Below are positions 1-9,168 of a DNA stretch of 64,000 bases, piece after piece. The translations under genes were made by a program, and so were the position numbers. The notes under the pieces were generated by a model that was given only the letters and a program-made list of their open reading frames with translations, searched no databases and had not been told where the DNA came from. Source of the DNA: Caulobacter sp. (GTDB lineage: Bacteria > Pseudomonadota > Alphaproteobacteria > Caulobacterales > Caulobacteraceae); assembly GCA_019636175.1 (NCBI GenBank), contig JAHBYC010000011.1:18584-82583 (forward strand), given 5' to 3'. Positions within the stretch are counted from its first letter, which is position 1. Each line of letters begins with the position of its first letter.

Positions 1-1041
1 GAAGGTCGGCCCATAGAAGACCCCAAGCTGGAAATAGGCGACCGCGACACAGACCCAGAACAGCGGATTATCGGCCGGGATCAACCGGTAGGTCAGGTTG
101 ACTGGCAGCAGCACCAGCAGGACCAGAACCATGAACATCGCCCGGTTCTGGCCGGTCTTTCGCGCGAACAGGTCGCTGAGCCCGCCGCCGAACAGATTGC
201 CCGCGACGCCGAAGACGGTGGCGAACAGACCGCTGATGACCGCGATATTGGCCCGCTCGAATCCGCGCTCATGGACCAGCCACAGCTGGTCGAAGGCCGC
301 CGCGCCAAGGATGAAATGGATGCAGACGCCGCCCAGAATGACCAGTTGCAACGGCCGTGAGGCGACAAGGGCTCGCAGGAAGACGCCGATCAGTTCGGCC
401 GGTCTCGGGGCGGCCTCCGCCCCGGCCATCGCGGCGCCGGCCTTGCGGGAGGGTCGGGTCTCGCGGACGGTCAGGATCAGCAGGGAAAAGGCGATCCCTA
501 TGGCGCCCAGCAGGTAGAAGCAGTTTCGCCATCCGATGGCCGGGCCCAGGAATCCCGCCACCAGCAGGCTGACCCCGACCCCCAGAGGCACCCCCATGTA
601 GTAGAAGCCGGACGCAAAGCCGCGTCGCTCCGGCGGGAAACGGTCGGCCAGCAGCGACATGGCCGTGGGCGTCAGGGCCGATTCGCCAACGCCGATGAAG
701 ATGCGCGGCAGGGCGAGACTGACAAAGCCCTTCGCCAGACCCGAGGCGGCCGTCAGCAAACTCCAGCCGAACATCGCCACCGCGATCAGGCGGGGCCGGT
801 TCACCAGGTCGGCCAGGGCGCCCATGAACAGGCCGGCGATAGCGTAGAAGATCAGGAACACCAGACCGGTGAGCAGACCAAATTCGGTGTTGGTCAGCTG
901 GAGGTCCGGCACGATGAAATTGGAGAAGCTGGACAGCAGCTGACGGTCCACGAAGTTGAGGACATTCATCAACATCAGCATGACCAGCAACACATAGTCG
1001 CCGCGCGAGGCGCGCGCGCCGGCGCCGGAGGGCTGTTCCAT
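1..1041 (-). CDS. MFS transporter, C-terminus cut off by window edge
   Basis: Reading the minus strand from an ATG at 1041 gives an uninterrupted hydrophobic protein that runs off the left edge, so only about the first 347 residues are present. The start MGEQPSGAGARASRGDYVLL leads into a first membrane helix with NVLNFVDRQLLSSF, and the loop after helix 2 carries GALADLVNRPRLIAV, the basic-loop signature of major facilitator transporters. A later SLLADRFPPERRG matches the repeated motif of the spinster/anion-cation symporter branch. It would be an inner-membrane permease for a small organic solute; the substrate cannot be read from the sequence. It is divergent from the secreted protein at 1202. 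The family is secure, the substrate unknown. Confidence 0.85.
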   Translation of the reverse strand, partial: MEQPSGAGARASRGDYVLLVMLMLMNVLNFVDRQLLSSFSNFIVPDLQLTNTEFGLLTGLVFLIFYAIAGLFMGALADLVNRPRLIAVAMFGWSLLTAASGLAKGFVSLALPRIFIGVGESALTPTAMSLLADRFPPERRGFASGFYYMGVPLGVGVSLLVAGFLGPAIGWRNCFYLLGAIGIAFSLLILTVRETRPSRKAGAAMAGAEAAPRPAELIGVFLRALVASRPLQLVILGGVCIHFILGAAAFDQLWLVHERGFERANIAVISGLFATVFGVAGNLFGGGLSDLFARKTGQNRAMFMVLVLLVLLPVNLTYRLIPADNPLFWVCVAVAYFQLGVFYGPTF

Positions 1042-1201
1042 GGGTCCGTCTCCCTGCCGCCCGCGTCGCCGTTCGGCGCTTCTGTGATGGGCTGCGTACC
1101 GACTATCAACGGCCTGTCCGACGGGGGCAAGGCGCCCGCAACGTCAGCGCCAGGACCGGTGAAGACTGGACAGAGACGGCGAACCGGCGCGAAGTCGGTG
1201 A

Positions 1202-1813
1202 ATGCTGACCACCCTGATCGTCCTGGCCGCCCTGGCCGCCTCGCCGCCGCCCGCCGGACCGCCGCCGGCGCCTCCGCGGGAAACGCGTCCCGCGGCCCGC
1301 GCGCCGACCAGGCCGCCTGCCAAACCGCGCCCGGGCCTGGCGGGCGGCGTCGCGGCCGACCCTCTTGCGCCGGCCCGGTCAGGGCGGGTGCAATGTCAGA
1401 ACCCCGACATCGCCAGCCGACGCTGTGGTGCGATCTCCCGGTTTGTCTTCCTTCCGGACGGTGGAATCCTTGCCGTGGCCGATGTGCGGCTGGGCTCCAG
1501 CCCCTTGATGATTCTGCGCACGGAAACCCCGGTCGCCGTGAGAGACGGTCAGGTGTGTGGAGACCTCAGGAACACCCGCATCAGCCAGCTGACCATCGAC
1601 GGCCAGCCCGCGCGGCCAGAGGAGGTCAGCGAGGTCAACGCCGCCATGCGGCAGGCCTGGCAGGAGGATTTCGGCAAACAGTCCTGCTCGCGCTATCTGC
1701 CGGACGGCGATCAGATGGCGGTCGAGACCTCGGTGGACGGCGTCCCCCGTCCGGAATCGCGACGCCGGATGATGTGGATCGATCCCGACAGCGGCTTCTC
1801 GGTCGCGCCCTGA
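1202..1813 (+). CDS. Secreted hypothetical protein, proline-rich N-terminus
   Basis: A 203-residue protein I do not recognise. It begins with a short hydrophobic stretch (LTTLIVLAALAAS) that can serve as a signal peptide, followed by about 50 residues rich in Pro, Ala and Arg. The rest is a compact region with four cysteines (VQCQN, SRRCG, QVCGD, QSCSR) that could form two disulfides in the periplasm. The hydrophobic start is the reason for preferring this frame over a longer overlapping one with no protein-like character. It converges on the methyltransferase at 1830, only 16 bases away. Export and disulfides are inferred; no enzymatic motif is visible. Confidence 0.65.
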   Translation: MLTTLIVLAALAASPPPAGPPPAPPRETRPAARAPTRPPAKPRPGLAGGVAADPLAPARSGRVQCQNPDIASRRCGAISRFVFLPDGGILAVADVRLGSSPLMILRTETPVAVRDGQVCGDLRNTRISQLTIDGQPARPEEVSEVNAAMRQAWQEDFGKQSCSRYLPDGDQMAVETSVDGVPRPESRRRMMWIDPDSGFSVAP

Positions 1814-1829
1814 AGGCTTCCCGGCGCGA

Positions 1830-2687
1830 TCAGGCCTTGTGCGCCGTAACGATCCAGGTGGCGGACTCGAAGAACACGCCATCCGGACCCAGATGCGCCT
1901 GAAGGGTCTCCTTCAGCGCGGCCACGATGGCGTCCTTGCGATCGGGATTTTCGCGCAGCAGCAACGCCCCAGGGCCAACCTTCTGCGCCAGCAGCAGGGC
2001 ATTTTCCAGATCATGGCCCCCGATCGCCAGGTCGTAGGGCTTGATGACGATGTCGCTGAACCCGACCCCGGCAAGGATGGTTCGAACCCGATCCGGATCA
2101 GAAAAGGCAAATGGGCCAGGGGCCAGCGGATCGGTCGGCGGCGGCGGCGCGGGGACCACCTTCAGGGCGGCTGACAGCGGGGCCAGCATCCACGGATTTT
2201 CGGTCAGCGGACGCCAGCAGACAAAGGCCAGTCGACCGCCCCGCTTCAGGGCGCGATAGAAATTGGCGAAGGCCGCTTCCGGCTGATGAAAGAACATCAC
2301 CCCGAAGCGGGAAAAAACCCCGTCGACCGTCTCGGCGCCGAAATCGTGGATCTGGGCGTCGGCTTCGATGACCCCCGCCTGGGTCAGACCCTCCGCCTCG
2401 ATGCGGCGGCCGGCGACCTGCAGCATGGGCAAGGAAATGTCGACGCCCGCCACGGCGCCTTCGCCACCCACGGCTCGGGCCAGCGCCAGGGTGGTGTCGC
2501 CGCAACCGCAGCCGATATCCAGCAGGGTTTCGCCGCCCCGGGGGTCCAGGGCGGCCATGGCCCGGGCGCCCAGCGGCGCGATCTGGCGATCCAGCAGGCC
2601 CTGCAACCTGGCCCAGGTCTCGCCAGCCTTGTCGTTCCAGTAGGCGATCTGGTCGGCGTTGGGATCGGCGGATTGCGGCTCGGTCAT
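1830..2687 (-). CDS. Class I SAM-dependent methyltransferase
   Basis: A 285-residue Rossmann methyltransferase of the UbiE/Methyltransf_11 type. Motif I is TLLDIGCGCGDTTLALA (about residues 54-70), followed by VAGVDIS at the end of beta-2 and a later ETVDGVFSRFGVMFF motif IV region. The C-terminal half (SDPDRVRTILAGVGFSDI) is the usual family cap. The substrate is unknown. The ATG at 2687 was preferred to one nine codons upstream because AGGAGG sits eight bases before it. The ribosome binding site lies in a small hairpin just upstream. The gene appears to be monocistronic. Confidence 0.85.
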   Translation of the reverse strand: MTEPQSADPNADQIAYWNDKAGETWARLQGLLDRQIAPLGARAMAALDPRGGETLLDIGCGCGDTTLALARAVGGEGAVAGVDISLPMLQVAGRRIEAEGLTQAGVIEADAQIHDFGAETVDGVFSRFGVMFFHQPEAAFANFYRALKRGGRLAFVCWRPLTENPWMLAPLSAALKVVPAPPPPTDPLAPGPFAFSDPDRVRTILAGVGFSDIVIKPYDLAIGGHDLENALLLAQKVGPGALLLRENPDRKDAIVAALKETLQAHLGPDGVFFESATWIVTAHKA

Positions 2688-2693
2688 GTCTGA

Positions 2694-2710
2694 TGGTCCT
2701 CCTAGGACCA
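2694..2710 (-). promoter_or_regulatory. Ribosome binding site held in a short inverted repeat
   Basis: The seven-base arms TGGTCCT and AGGACCA flank a three-base loop immediately before the methyltransferase start at 2687. The AGGAGG ribosome binding site, read on the minus strand, falls in the loop and one arm, so folding of the mRNA could hide it. This may be chance; a control role is only inferred. Confidence 0.35.
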
Positions 2711-2771
2711 TCATCTTGGCAGGTTCGCGGAGGGCGTCATCCCGCCGCCGCGAGATTTCACAATGAAAACT

Positions 2772-2793
2772 CCCTCCGGCCGGGACCGGAGGG
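2772..2793 (-). terminator. Rho-independent terminator of the lipoprotein gene at 2825
   Basis: Perfect eight-base arms CCCTCCGG and CCGGAGGG with a six-base loop, followed on the minus strand by AGTTTTC. It lies 32 bases after the stop codon of the lipoprotein gene. Confidence 0.65.
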
Positions 2794-2824
2794 CGCCATC
2801 AGACTGTATCGCGAGACGAGGAAC

Positions 2825-3103
2825 TCAGTGGCCGTCGGCATTTTCCCGCACCGCGTCGGCCTTGGCGTCAGCGGACTTCTCGACCTGGTCGGCCTTTTCG
2901 TTGAGCGCATCGGCCTGGGCCTGGCCTTGGGCCTCAGCCGTGTCCTTGGCCACATCGGCCTGTTTCTCAAGGCTGTCAGCTGTTTGCTCGCCCTGCGCCT
3001 CGATGGCGTCGGCCTTCTGGTCGGCGGCCTTTTCCGCGGGGCTGCCACAGGCGGCGAGCGACAGGGCGCCGAAAGCGGCGGCGGCGGTGATCAGAATACG
3101 CAT
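2825..3103 (-). CDS. Small Ala/Asp/Lys-rich lipoprotein
   Basis: A 92-residue protein with a lipoprotein signal: MRILITAAAAFGALSLAAC, with the lipobox LAAC at residues 16-19. The mature part is almost only Ala, Asp, Glu, Lys and Gln in heptad-like order (AEKAADQKADAIEAQGEQ and so on), giving a long amphipathic helix or coiled coil. It should be anchored in the outer or inner membrane and project as a helical rod, comparable in general shape to Lpp-type or LEA-like proteins. The ATG at 3103 was chosen because it opens the signal peptide and has a purine-rich site upstream; a longer frame from 3148 lacks any such site. Function is unknown. Confidence 0.75.
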   Translation of the reverse strand: MRILITAAAAFGALSLAACGSPAEKAADQKADAIEAQGEQTADSLEKQADVAKDTAEAQGQAQADALNEKADQVEKSADAKADAVRENADGH

Positions 3104-3289
3104 GGGTGGTCCCTCCAGTGTTTTGTCGTGAGACTGGAAGCGCGCCAAACCGGAACGGGTTCACCCCGGCGAAGAATAAATTCCGGCCATCTAGAACCGG
3201 ACTGCGGCCAGGAAGGCTCCATCACGCCTCTTCACAGGCCTGGGAGGCGGCAGTCGACGCCGGCGCCTTCGCCCTCTACTAGAGCCGAC

Positions 3290-4519
3290 ATGCGCACCAT
3301 CCCCAGAACGGTCGCCATCATTGGCGCGGGCCCGGCCGGCCTGATGGCGGCGGAGACGCTTGCCGCCCGGGGCGTGGCCGTGACGGTGCATGACCGGATG
3401 GCGTCGGCCGGTCGCAAGTTTCTGATGGCCGGGCGGGGCGGGCTGAACCTCACCCATTCGGAACCATTGGATCGTTTCCTTTCCCGCTATGGCGCGGCGC
3501 GGAACTGGCTGTCGCCGCACATTGCGGCGCTTGATCCCCAGGCTCTTTCGGCCTGGGCCGAGACGCTGGGTCAGCCGCTGTTCACGGGATCGAGCGGACG
3601 GGTGTTCCCCAGGGTGATGAAGGCCTCGCCACTGTTGCGCGCCTGGCTGGCAAGGCTGGATGCGGCCGGGGTCCGGTTTGCCCTGCGCAGCGCCTGGCAG
3701 GGGTGGTCCGGGGACGGCGCCCTTGAGTTCTCCGGCCCTGATGGCGACACGATCGCCCGGCCTGACGCGACCATTCTGTCCATGGGCGGCGCCAGCTGGT
3801 CCCGGCTGGGGTCAGACGGCGGCTGGGTTCCTCTGCTGGCGGCCCGAGGGGTAGACGTGCGGCCGCTGAGCCCCAGCAATGTCGGGGTCCGGCTGGACTG
3901 GAGTGCGACCTTTTCCGCCCGGTTCGCGGGTCAGCCGCTCAAGGCCATCGCCATAAGCCACGGCGACCGGACGGTGCGCGGCGAAGCCCTGATCGCCGCC
4001 TATGGCCTGGAAGGCGGGGCCATCTACGCGCTCTCCTCCGACCTGAGAGAGACCATGGCCACAGGGGGCGCCGCCAGGATCACGCTGGACCTCAAGCCAG
4101 ACCAGAGCGTGGGCCAGCTGACCGGCCGGATCGCCCGCCCGCGCGGCAGCCAAAGCCTGACCAACCACCTGCGGAAGACCGCCGGCCTGTCGCCCCAGGC
4201 CATCAACCTTTTGCGGGAAGCGACCGGTGGGTCCCTGCCCGAGGGGGCCGGCGACCTGGCCCGGCTGATCAAGGGCGTCCCCTTTACCCTGACGGGCCAC
4301 GAGGGGCTGGAACGGGCCATTTCCAGCGCCGGCGGCGTGGCTCTGGAAAGCCTGGACGAGCATTTGATGCTCAAGGCCCTGCCCGGCGTGTTCGCGGCCG
4401 GGGAGATGCTCGACTGGGAGGCCCCGACCGGGGGCTATCTCCTGCAGGCCTGTTTCGCCACCGGCGCGGCGGCGGCGCGGGGCGCTCTTCGCTGGATGGA
4501 TGAACCATCCGGCGATTGA
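3290..4519 (+). CDS. HI0933/PP_4765-type FAD-dependent flavoprotein
   Basis: A 409-residue flavoprotein of the HI0933-like group, closest in look to the PP_4765 subfamily. The N-terminal dinucleotide fold is VAIIGAGPAGLMAAETLAARG, followed by GRKFLMAGRGGLNLTHSE, the hallmark of this family. The C-terminal FAD-contacting strand is LPGVFAAGEMLDWEAPTGGY followed by LLQACFATG. Members are cytoplasmic and proposed to act as oxidoreductases or RNA-modifying flavoproteins, but no reaction is established. A longer open frame extends upstream to 2693, but ATG 3290 begins exactly at the expected family N-terminus. The gene is followed 42 bases later by the M15 peptidase. Confidence 0.88.
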   Translation: MRTIPRTVAIIGAGPAGLMAAETLAARGVAVTVHDRMASAGRKFLMAGRGGLNLTHSEPLDRFLSRYGAARNWLSPHIAALDPQALSAWAETLGQPLFTGSSGRVFPRVMKASPLLRAWLARLDAAGVRFALRSAWQGWSGDGALEFSGPDGDTIARPDATILSMGGASWSRLGSDGGWVPLLAARGVDVRPLSPSNVGVRLDWSATFSARFAGQPLKAIAISHGDRTVRGEALIAAYGLEGGAIYALSSDLRETMATGGAARITLDLKPDQSVGQLTGRIARPRGSQSLTNHLRKTAGLSPQAINLLREATGGSLPEGAGDLARLIKGVPFTLTGHEGLERAISSAGGVALESLDEHLMLKALPGVFAAGEMLDWEAPTGGYLLQACFATGAAAARGALRWMDEPSGD

Positions 4520-4561
4520 CGCGCTGACCCCGCCATGGGCCGATAGGCAGCGGAGGATATG

Positions 4562-5560
4562 ATGCGGGGGCTCGTGGGCTTGCTGGGCGCCATTGTCAGC
4601 GGGACGTTGCGCGTCCTGGGATGGACCGCCGCCGCTGCAATCGTGCTGGTCGCGATCCTCTTTGCCGGCTGGCTGATCCTGCGGCCGTCGACGCCGGCGC
4701 CTGCAGCCGATGCGGCGCCGGCCAGCCTGCCCGAACCCTATGTCGGCGAGTCCTTCGCCAGCCGCGTGAATGACCCTGTCAGTCCAGCGATCACTGACCG
4801 GGGCGGCTGCGACAGGCCGGGGCGGTTCCCGGACGCGCCCCAGGAAAACGCCCGCTCCCTGACAACGCTGGTCTGGTCGCCTTTCGGCCCGGAGGAAATC
4901 GGCTGGGAAATCTATGTCCCGCTGATCGCCGAAGAGATCGCCACCCGGTGCGGACCGGCAGAGCCGGGCTTCGCAGAGGCGCTGGCCGCCTGGCAGCGGC
5001 GCAAGGGACGGCGGGCCAATGGGGTGATGAACCCGGCGGACTTCGACGTCATGAAACAGGCCTGGCATCGTCGCCGGCCCTTTTCCCGCATCCGGCCAGA
5101 GGACTGCCCCCCGCCCCCGGCGGACGCGGCGCTTGCGACGGCATCGCTGTCCGAAAGCTATGGCCGTCCCATGCGACTGCGGCCCGGAGCCCTGGCGGCC
5201 TACCGCAGGATGACAGCGGCGGCCCGCGCCGAGGCGCCGCGGATCTTCCGACAGCCGAACGCCATGAAAATCTTCTCAGCCTATCGCGACCCCGAGGCCG
5301 ACGCCGCCCGGTGTCTGGGCGAAGGCAACTGCGACGGCGTGCGACGAACCCAATGCTCGGCCCACCGCACCGGCCTGGCGCTGGATATCCATGTCGGCAT
5401 GGCGCCCGGCGGTAATCCCGCCTCGACCGCCGACTTCAACCGTCTGGCCCAGTCGCGCAGCGACGCCTATCGCTGGATGGTCCGCAACGCCTCCCGGTTC
5501 GGCTTCGTCAATTACCCCTATGAGCCCTGGCACTGGGAATGGACCGGCGAGCCGATCTGA
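4562..5560 (+). CDS. M15-family D-Ala-D-Ala carboxypeptidase-like protein
   Basis: A membrane-anchored peptidoglycan peptidase of about 332 residues. One N-terminal helix (TAAAAIVLVAILFAGWLIL) anchors it to the inner membrane. A middle segment (FAEALAAWQRRKGRRANGVM) resembles a peptidoglycan-binding helix bundle. The C-terminal catalytic domain carries the VanY/M15B zinc ligands: His and Asp in SAHRTGLALDIH, and the final His in EPWHWEW. It would trim D-Ala from wall peptides in the periplasm. GGAGG at 4552-4556 sits two bases before one ATG and five before the next, so 4562 is preferred to 4559. The next gene is another wall enzyme, an L,D-transpeptidase, so the two probably work on the same substrate. 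Confidence 0.85.
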   Translation: MRGLVGLLGAIVSGTLRVLGWTAAAAIVLVAILFAGWLILRPSTPAPAADAAPASLPEPYVGESFASRVNDPVSPAITDRGGCDRPGRFPDAPQENARSLTTLVWSPFGPEEIGWEIYVPLIAEEIATRCGPAEPGFAEALAAWQRRKGRRANGVMNPADFDVMKQAWHRRRPFSRIRPEDCPPPPADAALATASLSESYGRPMRLRPGALAAYRRMTAAARAEAPRIFRQPNAMKIFSAYRDPEADAARCLGEGNCDGVRRTQCSAHRTGLALDIHVGMAPGGNPASTADFNRLAQSRSDAYRWMVRNASRFGFVNYPYEPWHWEWTGEPI

Positions 5561-5604
5561 GCCGGACGCAAGGAACCGACCGCCCGGCGGCGAATTCCGG
5601 CTGC

Positions 5605-6720
5605 ATGCACAAGCCCATTCTCGCCAGCGCCACAGCCCTTCTCTCCCTTCTGACGCTTTCCGCCTGCGGAGAGGAAAACAAGGGCCCGCCGATTCCGCCC
5701 CAGGAGGCCTCCTCGGTTCCGGCGCCCTCGCTCGCCGGCGGGCTCAACCCCGGCCAGGTCAATACCGCGGCCTTCGCGGAGACGCCGAGCGCGCCAGACC
5801 AGCGGGCGCCCGCCGTGCTCCGAGCGCAGGTCCTGCTTGACCGCGCCCGCTTTTCACCCGGCGTCATCGATGGCACGGCCGGAGAGAACCTGCGTCAGGC
5901 GGTCGCCGCCTATGAACAGGCCAATGGTCTGCCCGTCGACGGCGAGCTGGACGAGGCGGTGTTCCAGAAGCTGACCCTGGCCGATCCCCGCCCGGTGCTG
6001 GGCGAGTATGTGATCACCGAGGAGGACGAAAAAGGACCCTTTGTCACGCTTCCCGACAGCATGACCGAGCAGACGAAACTCAAGGCCATGGGATACCAGT
6101 CCCCGAAAGAGGCCCTCGCCGAGAAGTTTCACATGACCGAGGACCTGCTCAGTCAGCTCAATCCGGATGCGGACTTTTCGAAGGCGGGAACAACCCTGGT
6201 CGTCGTCCAGCCCGGCGCGGACAAGCTGGACGCCGAGGTGGCCCTGATCGAGGTCGACAAGGCGGACAAGGCGTTGCGCGCCTATGACGCCAACGGCAAT
6301 CTGTTGGCCTTCTATCCCGCGACCATCGGCAGCGAGGAACGTCCGGCGCCGGAGGGCGTGCTGAAGGTCACCGGGGTGTCGGACGCGCCTACCTACACCT
6401 TCGATCCCAAGCGGCTGACCTACAGCCAGCCCGGCGTGAAGGGAAAGTTGACCCTGGCGGCGGGTCCGAACAATCCTGTCGGCGGAACCTGGATCGCCCT
6501 GTCGAAGGAGACCTTCGGCATTCACGGCGCGCCTGATCCCACCAAGATCGGCAAGACCTTCAGTCACGGCTGCATTCGCCTGTCCAACTGGGATGCCGCG
6601 GAACTGGCCAGCGGCGCCAAGGCGGGCGTGAAGGTCAGCTTCATCGAGGTTTCCGCCGCCGGCCTGCGCGAAGAGCAGGCGAAGAAGGCGGCCAAGGACA
6701 AGGCCGCGGGCAAGGTATGA
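5605..6720 (+). CDS. L,D-transpeptidase lipoprotein (YkuD domain)
   Basis: A 371-residue lipoprotein enzyme. The signal ends in LLTLSAC, a lipobox at about residue 20. A peptidoglycan-binding domain follows (VLLDRARFSPGVIDG, LRQAVAAYEQANGLPVDG), then a LysM-like stretch (KEALAEKFHMTEDLLSQLN), and finally the YkuD catalytic domain with IHGAPDP and SHGCIRLSNWD, containing the active-site Cys of the SHGCIR motif. It cross-links meso-diaminopimelate residues or attaches proteins to the wall in the periplasm. ATG 5605 was chosen because it opens the lipoprotein signal; the upstream frame overlapping the M15 gene has none. The tail is Lys/Ala-rich. Probably co-transcribed with the M15 peptidase. 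Confidence 0.9.
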   Translation: MHKPILASATALLSLLTLSACGEENKGPPIPPQEASSVPAPSLAGGLNPGQVNTAAFAETPSAPDQRAPAVLRAQVLLDRARFSPGVIDGTAGENLRQAVAAYEQANGLPVDGELDEAVFQKLTLADPRPVLGEYVITEEDEKGPFVTLPDSMTEQTKLKAMGYQSPKEALAEKFHMTEDLLSQLNPDADFSKAGTTLVVVQPGADKLDAEVALIEVDKADKALRAYDANGNLLAFYPATIGSEERPAPEGVLKVTGVSDAPTYTFDPKRLTYSQPGVKGKLTLAAGPNNPVGGTWIALSKETFGIHGAPDPTKIGKTFSHGCIRLSNWDAAELASGAKAGVKVSFIEVSAAGLREEQAKKAAKDKAAGKV

Positions 6721-6816
6721 TCCGGCCTTGAAAGGTCGCGGGTCGCCGACGTCGCACTGGCCTGCCGGGCCCGGATACTGGCATGGTCGGGACCCAACCT
6801 CCCGGAGCAGAATACA

Positions 6817-7488
6817 GTGCCCCTGTCCGACGCCCTGCGCGCCCGAAAGTCCATACGCGCCTTCAAGTCCGATCCCGTGCCGGAGGCGCTGATCCGGGAC
6901 TTGCTTGAAGACGCCCGACGCGCGCCCTCCGGCACCAACATTCAACCCTGGAAGGTTCATGTCGTCGCCGGCGAGGTGAGACGGCGACTTGAGCAGGAGG
7001 TGCTGGCTCACCGCGAGACGGACCCCACGGACGCCGCGGCGGAATTTCCCCGCAAGTCCGGCGCCCGGCGCGATCCCTACCTTGGCCGGATGCGAACCCT
7101 TGGAAAGGCCATGTACGGCCTGCTGGAGATTCCCAAGGGGGATCAGGCGGCAAACTGGCGGCAGTGGGGCCGCAACTATCAGTTCTTCGACGCCCCCGTC
7201 GGCCTGATCTTCACCATCGACCGCGACCTCGACGCCATGAGCTTTCTGGACGTGGGGATGTTCATGCAGACCCTGATGCTGGCCGCCGCGGAACGCGGCC
7301 TTGGCACCTGCGCCCAGGGCGCGTGGAACAACTTCTGGACCGTGACGCGGCGGGTCCTGGATGTACCAGAGGACGAGTACATCATCTGCGGCATGTCTCT
7401 GGGATGGCCCGATGAGGCGGCGCCGGTGAACCGCCTGGAAGCGGAGCGCGAACCGGTGGACGCGTTCGCAAGATTTCACGGATTCTGA
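6817..7488 (+). CDS. Nitroreductase-family FMN enzyme
   Basis: A 223-residue NfsB/NfnB-type protein. It starts with a GTG preceded by GGAG. The family signatures are ARKSIRAFKSDPVPEALI at the start, the FMN-phosphate contact ARRAPSGTNIQPWKVHVV, and the C-terminal GLGTCAQGAWNNF and CGMSLGWPDEAAPVN. Members reduce nitro compounds, quinones or flavins with NAD(P)H in the cytosol; the physiological substrate here is not known. It stands 100 bases before the TIR operon, and no clear terminator separates them, but the distance argues for a separate unit. Confidence 0.88.
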   Translation: MPLSDALRARKSIRAFKSDPVPEALIRDLLEDARRAPSGTNIQPWKVHVVAGEVRRRLEQEVLAHRETDPTDAAAEFPRKSGARRDPYLGRMRTLGKAMYGLLEIPKGDQAANWRQWGRNYQFFDAPVGLIFTIDRDLDAMSFLDVGMFMQTLMLAAAERGLGTCAQGAWNNFWTVTRRVLDVPEDEYIICGMSLGWPDEAAPVNRLEAEREPVDAFARFHGF

Positions 7489-7593
7489 GGAGCCCACACC
7501 GGCCGTCGGCTCGCGGGTAGAATTACGCCTGTTAACTCTGACGTTGTGCCGACTCTCAGCCTCTGCCACGCTTCGCGATATGGCGGTCCGGGA

Positions 7594-9168
7594 ATGAGTC
7601 ACATGGATGGGCAGGTGGCCGCGAGCGTCCGCTATCGCGCCTTCATCAGCTACAGTCACCGGGACGCTGCCTTCGCGGCACGCCTGCATCGGCGTCTGGA
7701 AGGCTACCGGTTGCCGAGGCGAATCGGCGGCGGCGGACGACTGACGCCGATCTTCAAGGACCGCGAAGAACTTCCCGCCGCACATGACCTCAGCGTCCAA
7801 GTCCAGGCCGCACTCGCCAATTCTGAAAGCTTGATCATCATCTGCTCGCCGGACGCGGCGGCATCCCCCTGGGTCGGCCGCGAAATCGAGACTTTTCGGG
7901 CGTTGCACCCTGATCGGCCGATCCTTGCGGCCCTGCTGCGCGGTGAACCCGCCGACGCCTTTCCACCCGCGCTGTCCGCCGGCGGGCTGGAGCCGCTGGC
8001 CGCGGACTTCCGCAGGTCCGGTGACGGCGAACGCCTGGCGATTCTCAAGCTGGTCGCCGGCATGGCTGGCGTCGGCGTCGATCAGCTTATTCAACGCGAC
8101 GCCCAGCGGCGCCTGCGCGGTGTGATGGCGGTCACGACCGTCGCTGTCGCCGCGGTGATAGCCATGGGTGGGATGACGGCCTTCGCCCTGAACGCGCGTT
8201 CGGAGGCGGATCGGCAGAGAGCCGAGGCCGAAAAGCTGGTGGATTTCATGCTGACCGACTTGCGCGTGCAGCTGAAAGGGGTGGGGCGGTTACCCTTGAT
8301 GACGACGGTGACCAAGCAGGCGCTGGCCTACTACGGCGCGCAGGACCTTGGCAGTCTGCCGGCGGACTCCCTGGAACGTCGGGCCAGACTGCTGCACGCT
8401 CTTGGCGAGGACGACGCCGCGCGCAACGACCTCACCGGGGCCGAGAAGATCTTCGGCGAAGCCTGGCGGGTTACCGACACTCTGCTGGCCGACGCGCCGG
8501 ACAATCCCGATCGCCTCTTCGCCCATGCCCAAAGCGCCTACTGGCGCGGCTATATCGACTATCTGCGCCACCGTACGCCGCAGGCCCGAAAAGGTCTGGA
8601 GGAGTACCGCGCCCTGACCCGCCGTCTGCTGGCGGCCGAACCGGGCTCGGTCCGGTCCCTGCGCGAGGCCGCCTACGCCGATGGAAACCTATGCGCCCTC
8701 AGCCTGCAGCAGGAGGCGGCGCCGAAGAGGGCTCTGAAGGAATGCCGCGCGGCCATTGACGGCATGCTCAAGGCTTCGGCCCGGTCGCCCGACGATCGAG
8801 GTCTGTCGCTGGATGTCGCAACCAACTGGGCCCGACTGGCCGATGTCCAGGTCGAGGTCGGCGACTATGCGGCCGCGCGGGAGAGCAGGTTGCGGCAGGT
8901 CGATATACTCCGGAGTCTGATGAAGTCCGATCCTGAGAACGCCGAACTGCGCGACAACTGGGGGATTTCGCATCGCGGGCTGGCGTTCGTTGCCTATCGC
9001 CGGGGGGATCTGGCGGAAGCCAGGGCCAACCTCCTGGTCGCCAGGACCACGTTTCGCGCGCTGTCCACGATGGATCCGCAGAACAAGCGCTGGCGAGAAC
9101 AGGCCGCCTACGCCGACCGCGCTATTCCCGTTATCGAGGCTCAACTGAGGCAGGACCAAAGGAAATGA
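7594..9168 (+). CDS. TIR-domain protein with membrane helix and TPR-like region
   Basis: A 524-residue protein. Residues about 12-125 form a TIR domain: VRYRAFISYSHRDAAFAARLH at the first strand, and SPWVGREIETF, whose Trp93 and Glu97 fit the WxxxE pattern holding the catalytic glutamate of TIR NADases. One membrane helix follows at about 176-199 (GVMAVTTVAVAAVIAMGG). The remaining 320 residues are helical, with TPR-like pairs (ARLLHALGEDDAARNDLTGA, YAAARESRLRQVDILRSL). The TIR domain would be cytosolic and the TPR part on the other side of the membrane if there is a single crossing. A GTG at 7546 in the same frame is an alternative start. The next gene overlaps by four bases, so this is the first gene of an operon. 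NAD cleavage is possible but not shown. Confidence 0.85.
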   Translation: MSHMDGQVAASVRYRAFISYSHRDAAFAARLHRRLEGYRLPRRIGGGGRLTPIFKDREELPAAHDLSVQVQAALANSESLIIICSPDAAASPWVGREIETFRALHPDRPILAALLRGEPADAFPPALSAGGLEPLAADFRRSGDGERLAILKLVAGMAGVGVDQLIQRDAQRRLRGVMAVTTVAVAAVIAMGGMTAFALNARSEADRQRAEAEKLVDFMLTDLRVQLKGVGRLPLMTTVTKQALAYYGAQDLGSLPADSLERRARLLHALGEDDAARNDLTGAEKIFGEAWRVTDTLLADAPDNPDRLFAHAQSAYWRGYIDYLRHRTPQARKGLEEYRALTRRLLAAEPGSVRSLREAAYADGNLCALSLQQEAAPKRALKECRAAIDGMLKASARSPDDRGLSLDVATNWARLADVQVEVGDYAAARESRLRQVDILRSLMKSDPENAELRDNWGISHRGLAFVAYRRGDLAEARANLLVARTTFRALSTMDPQNKRWREQAAYADRAIPVIEAQLRQDQRK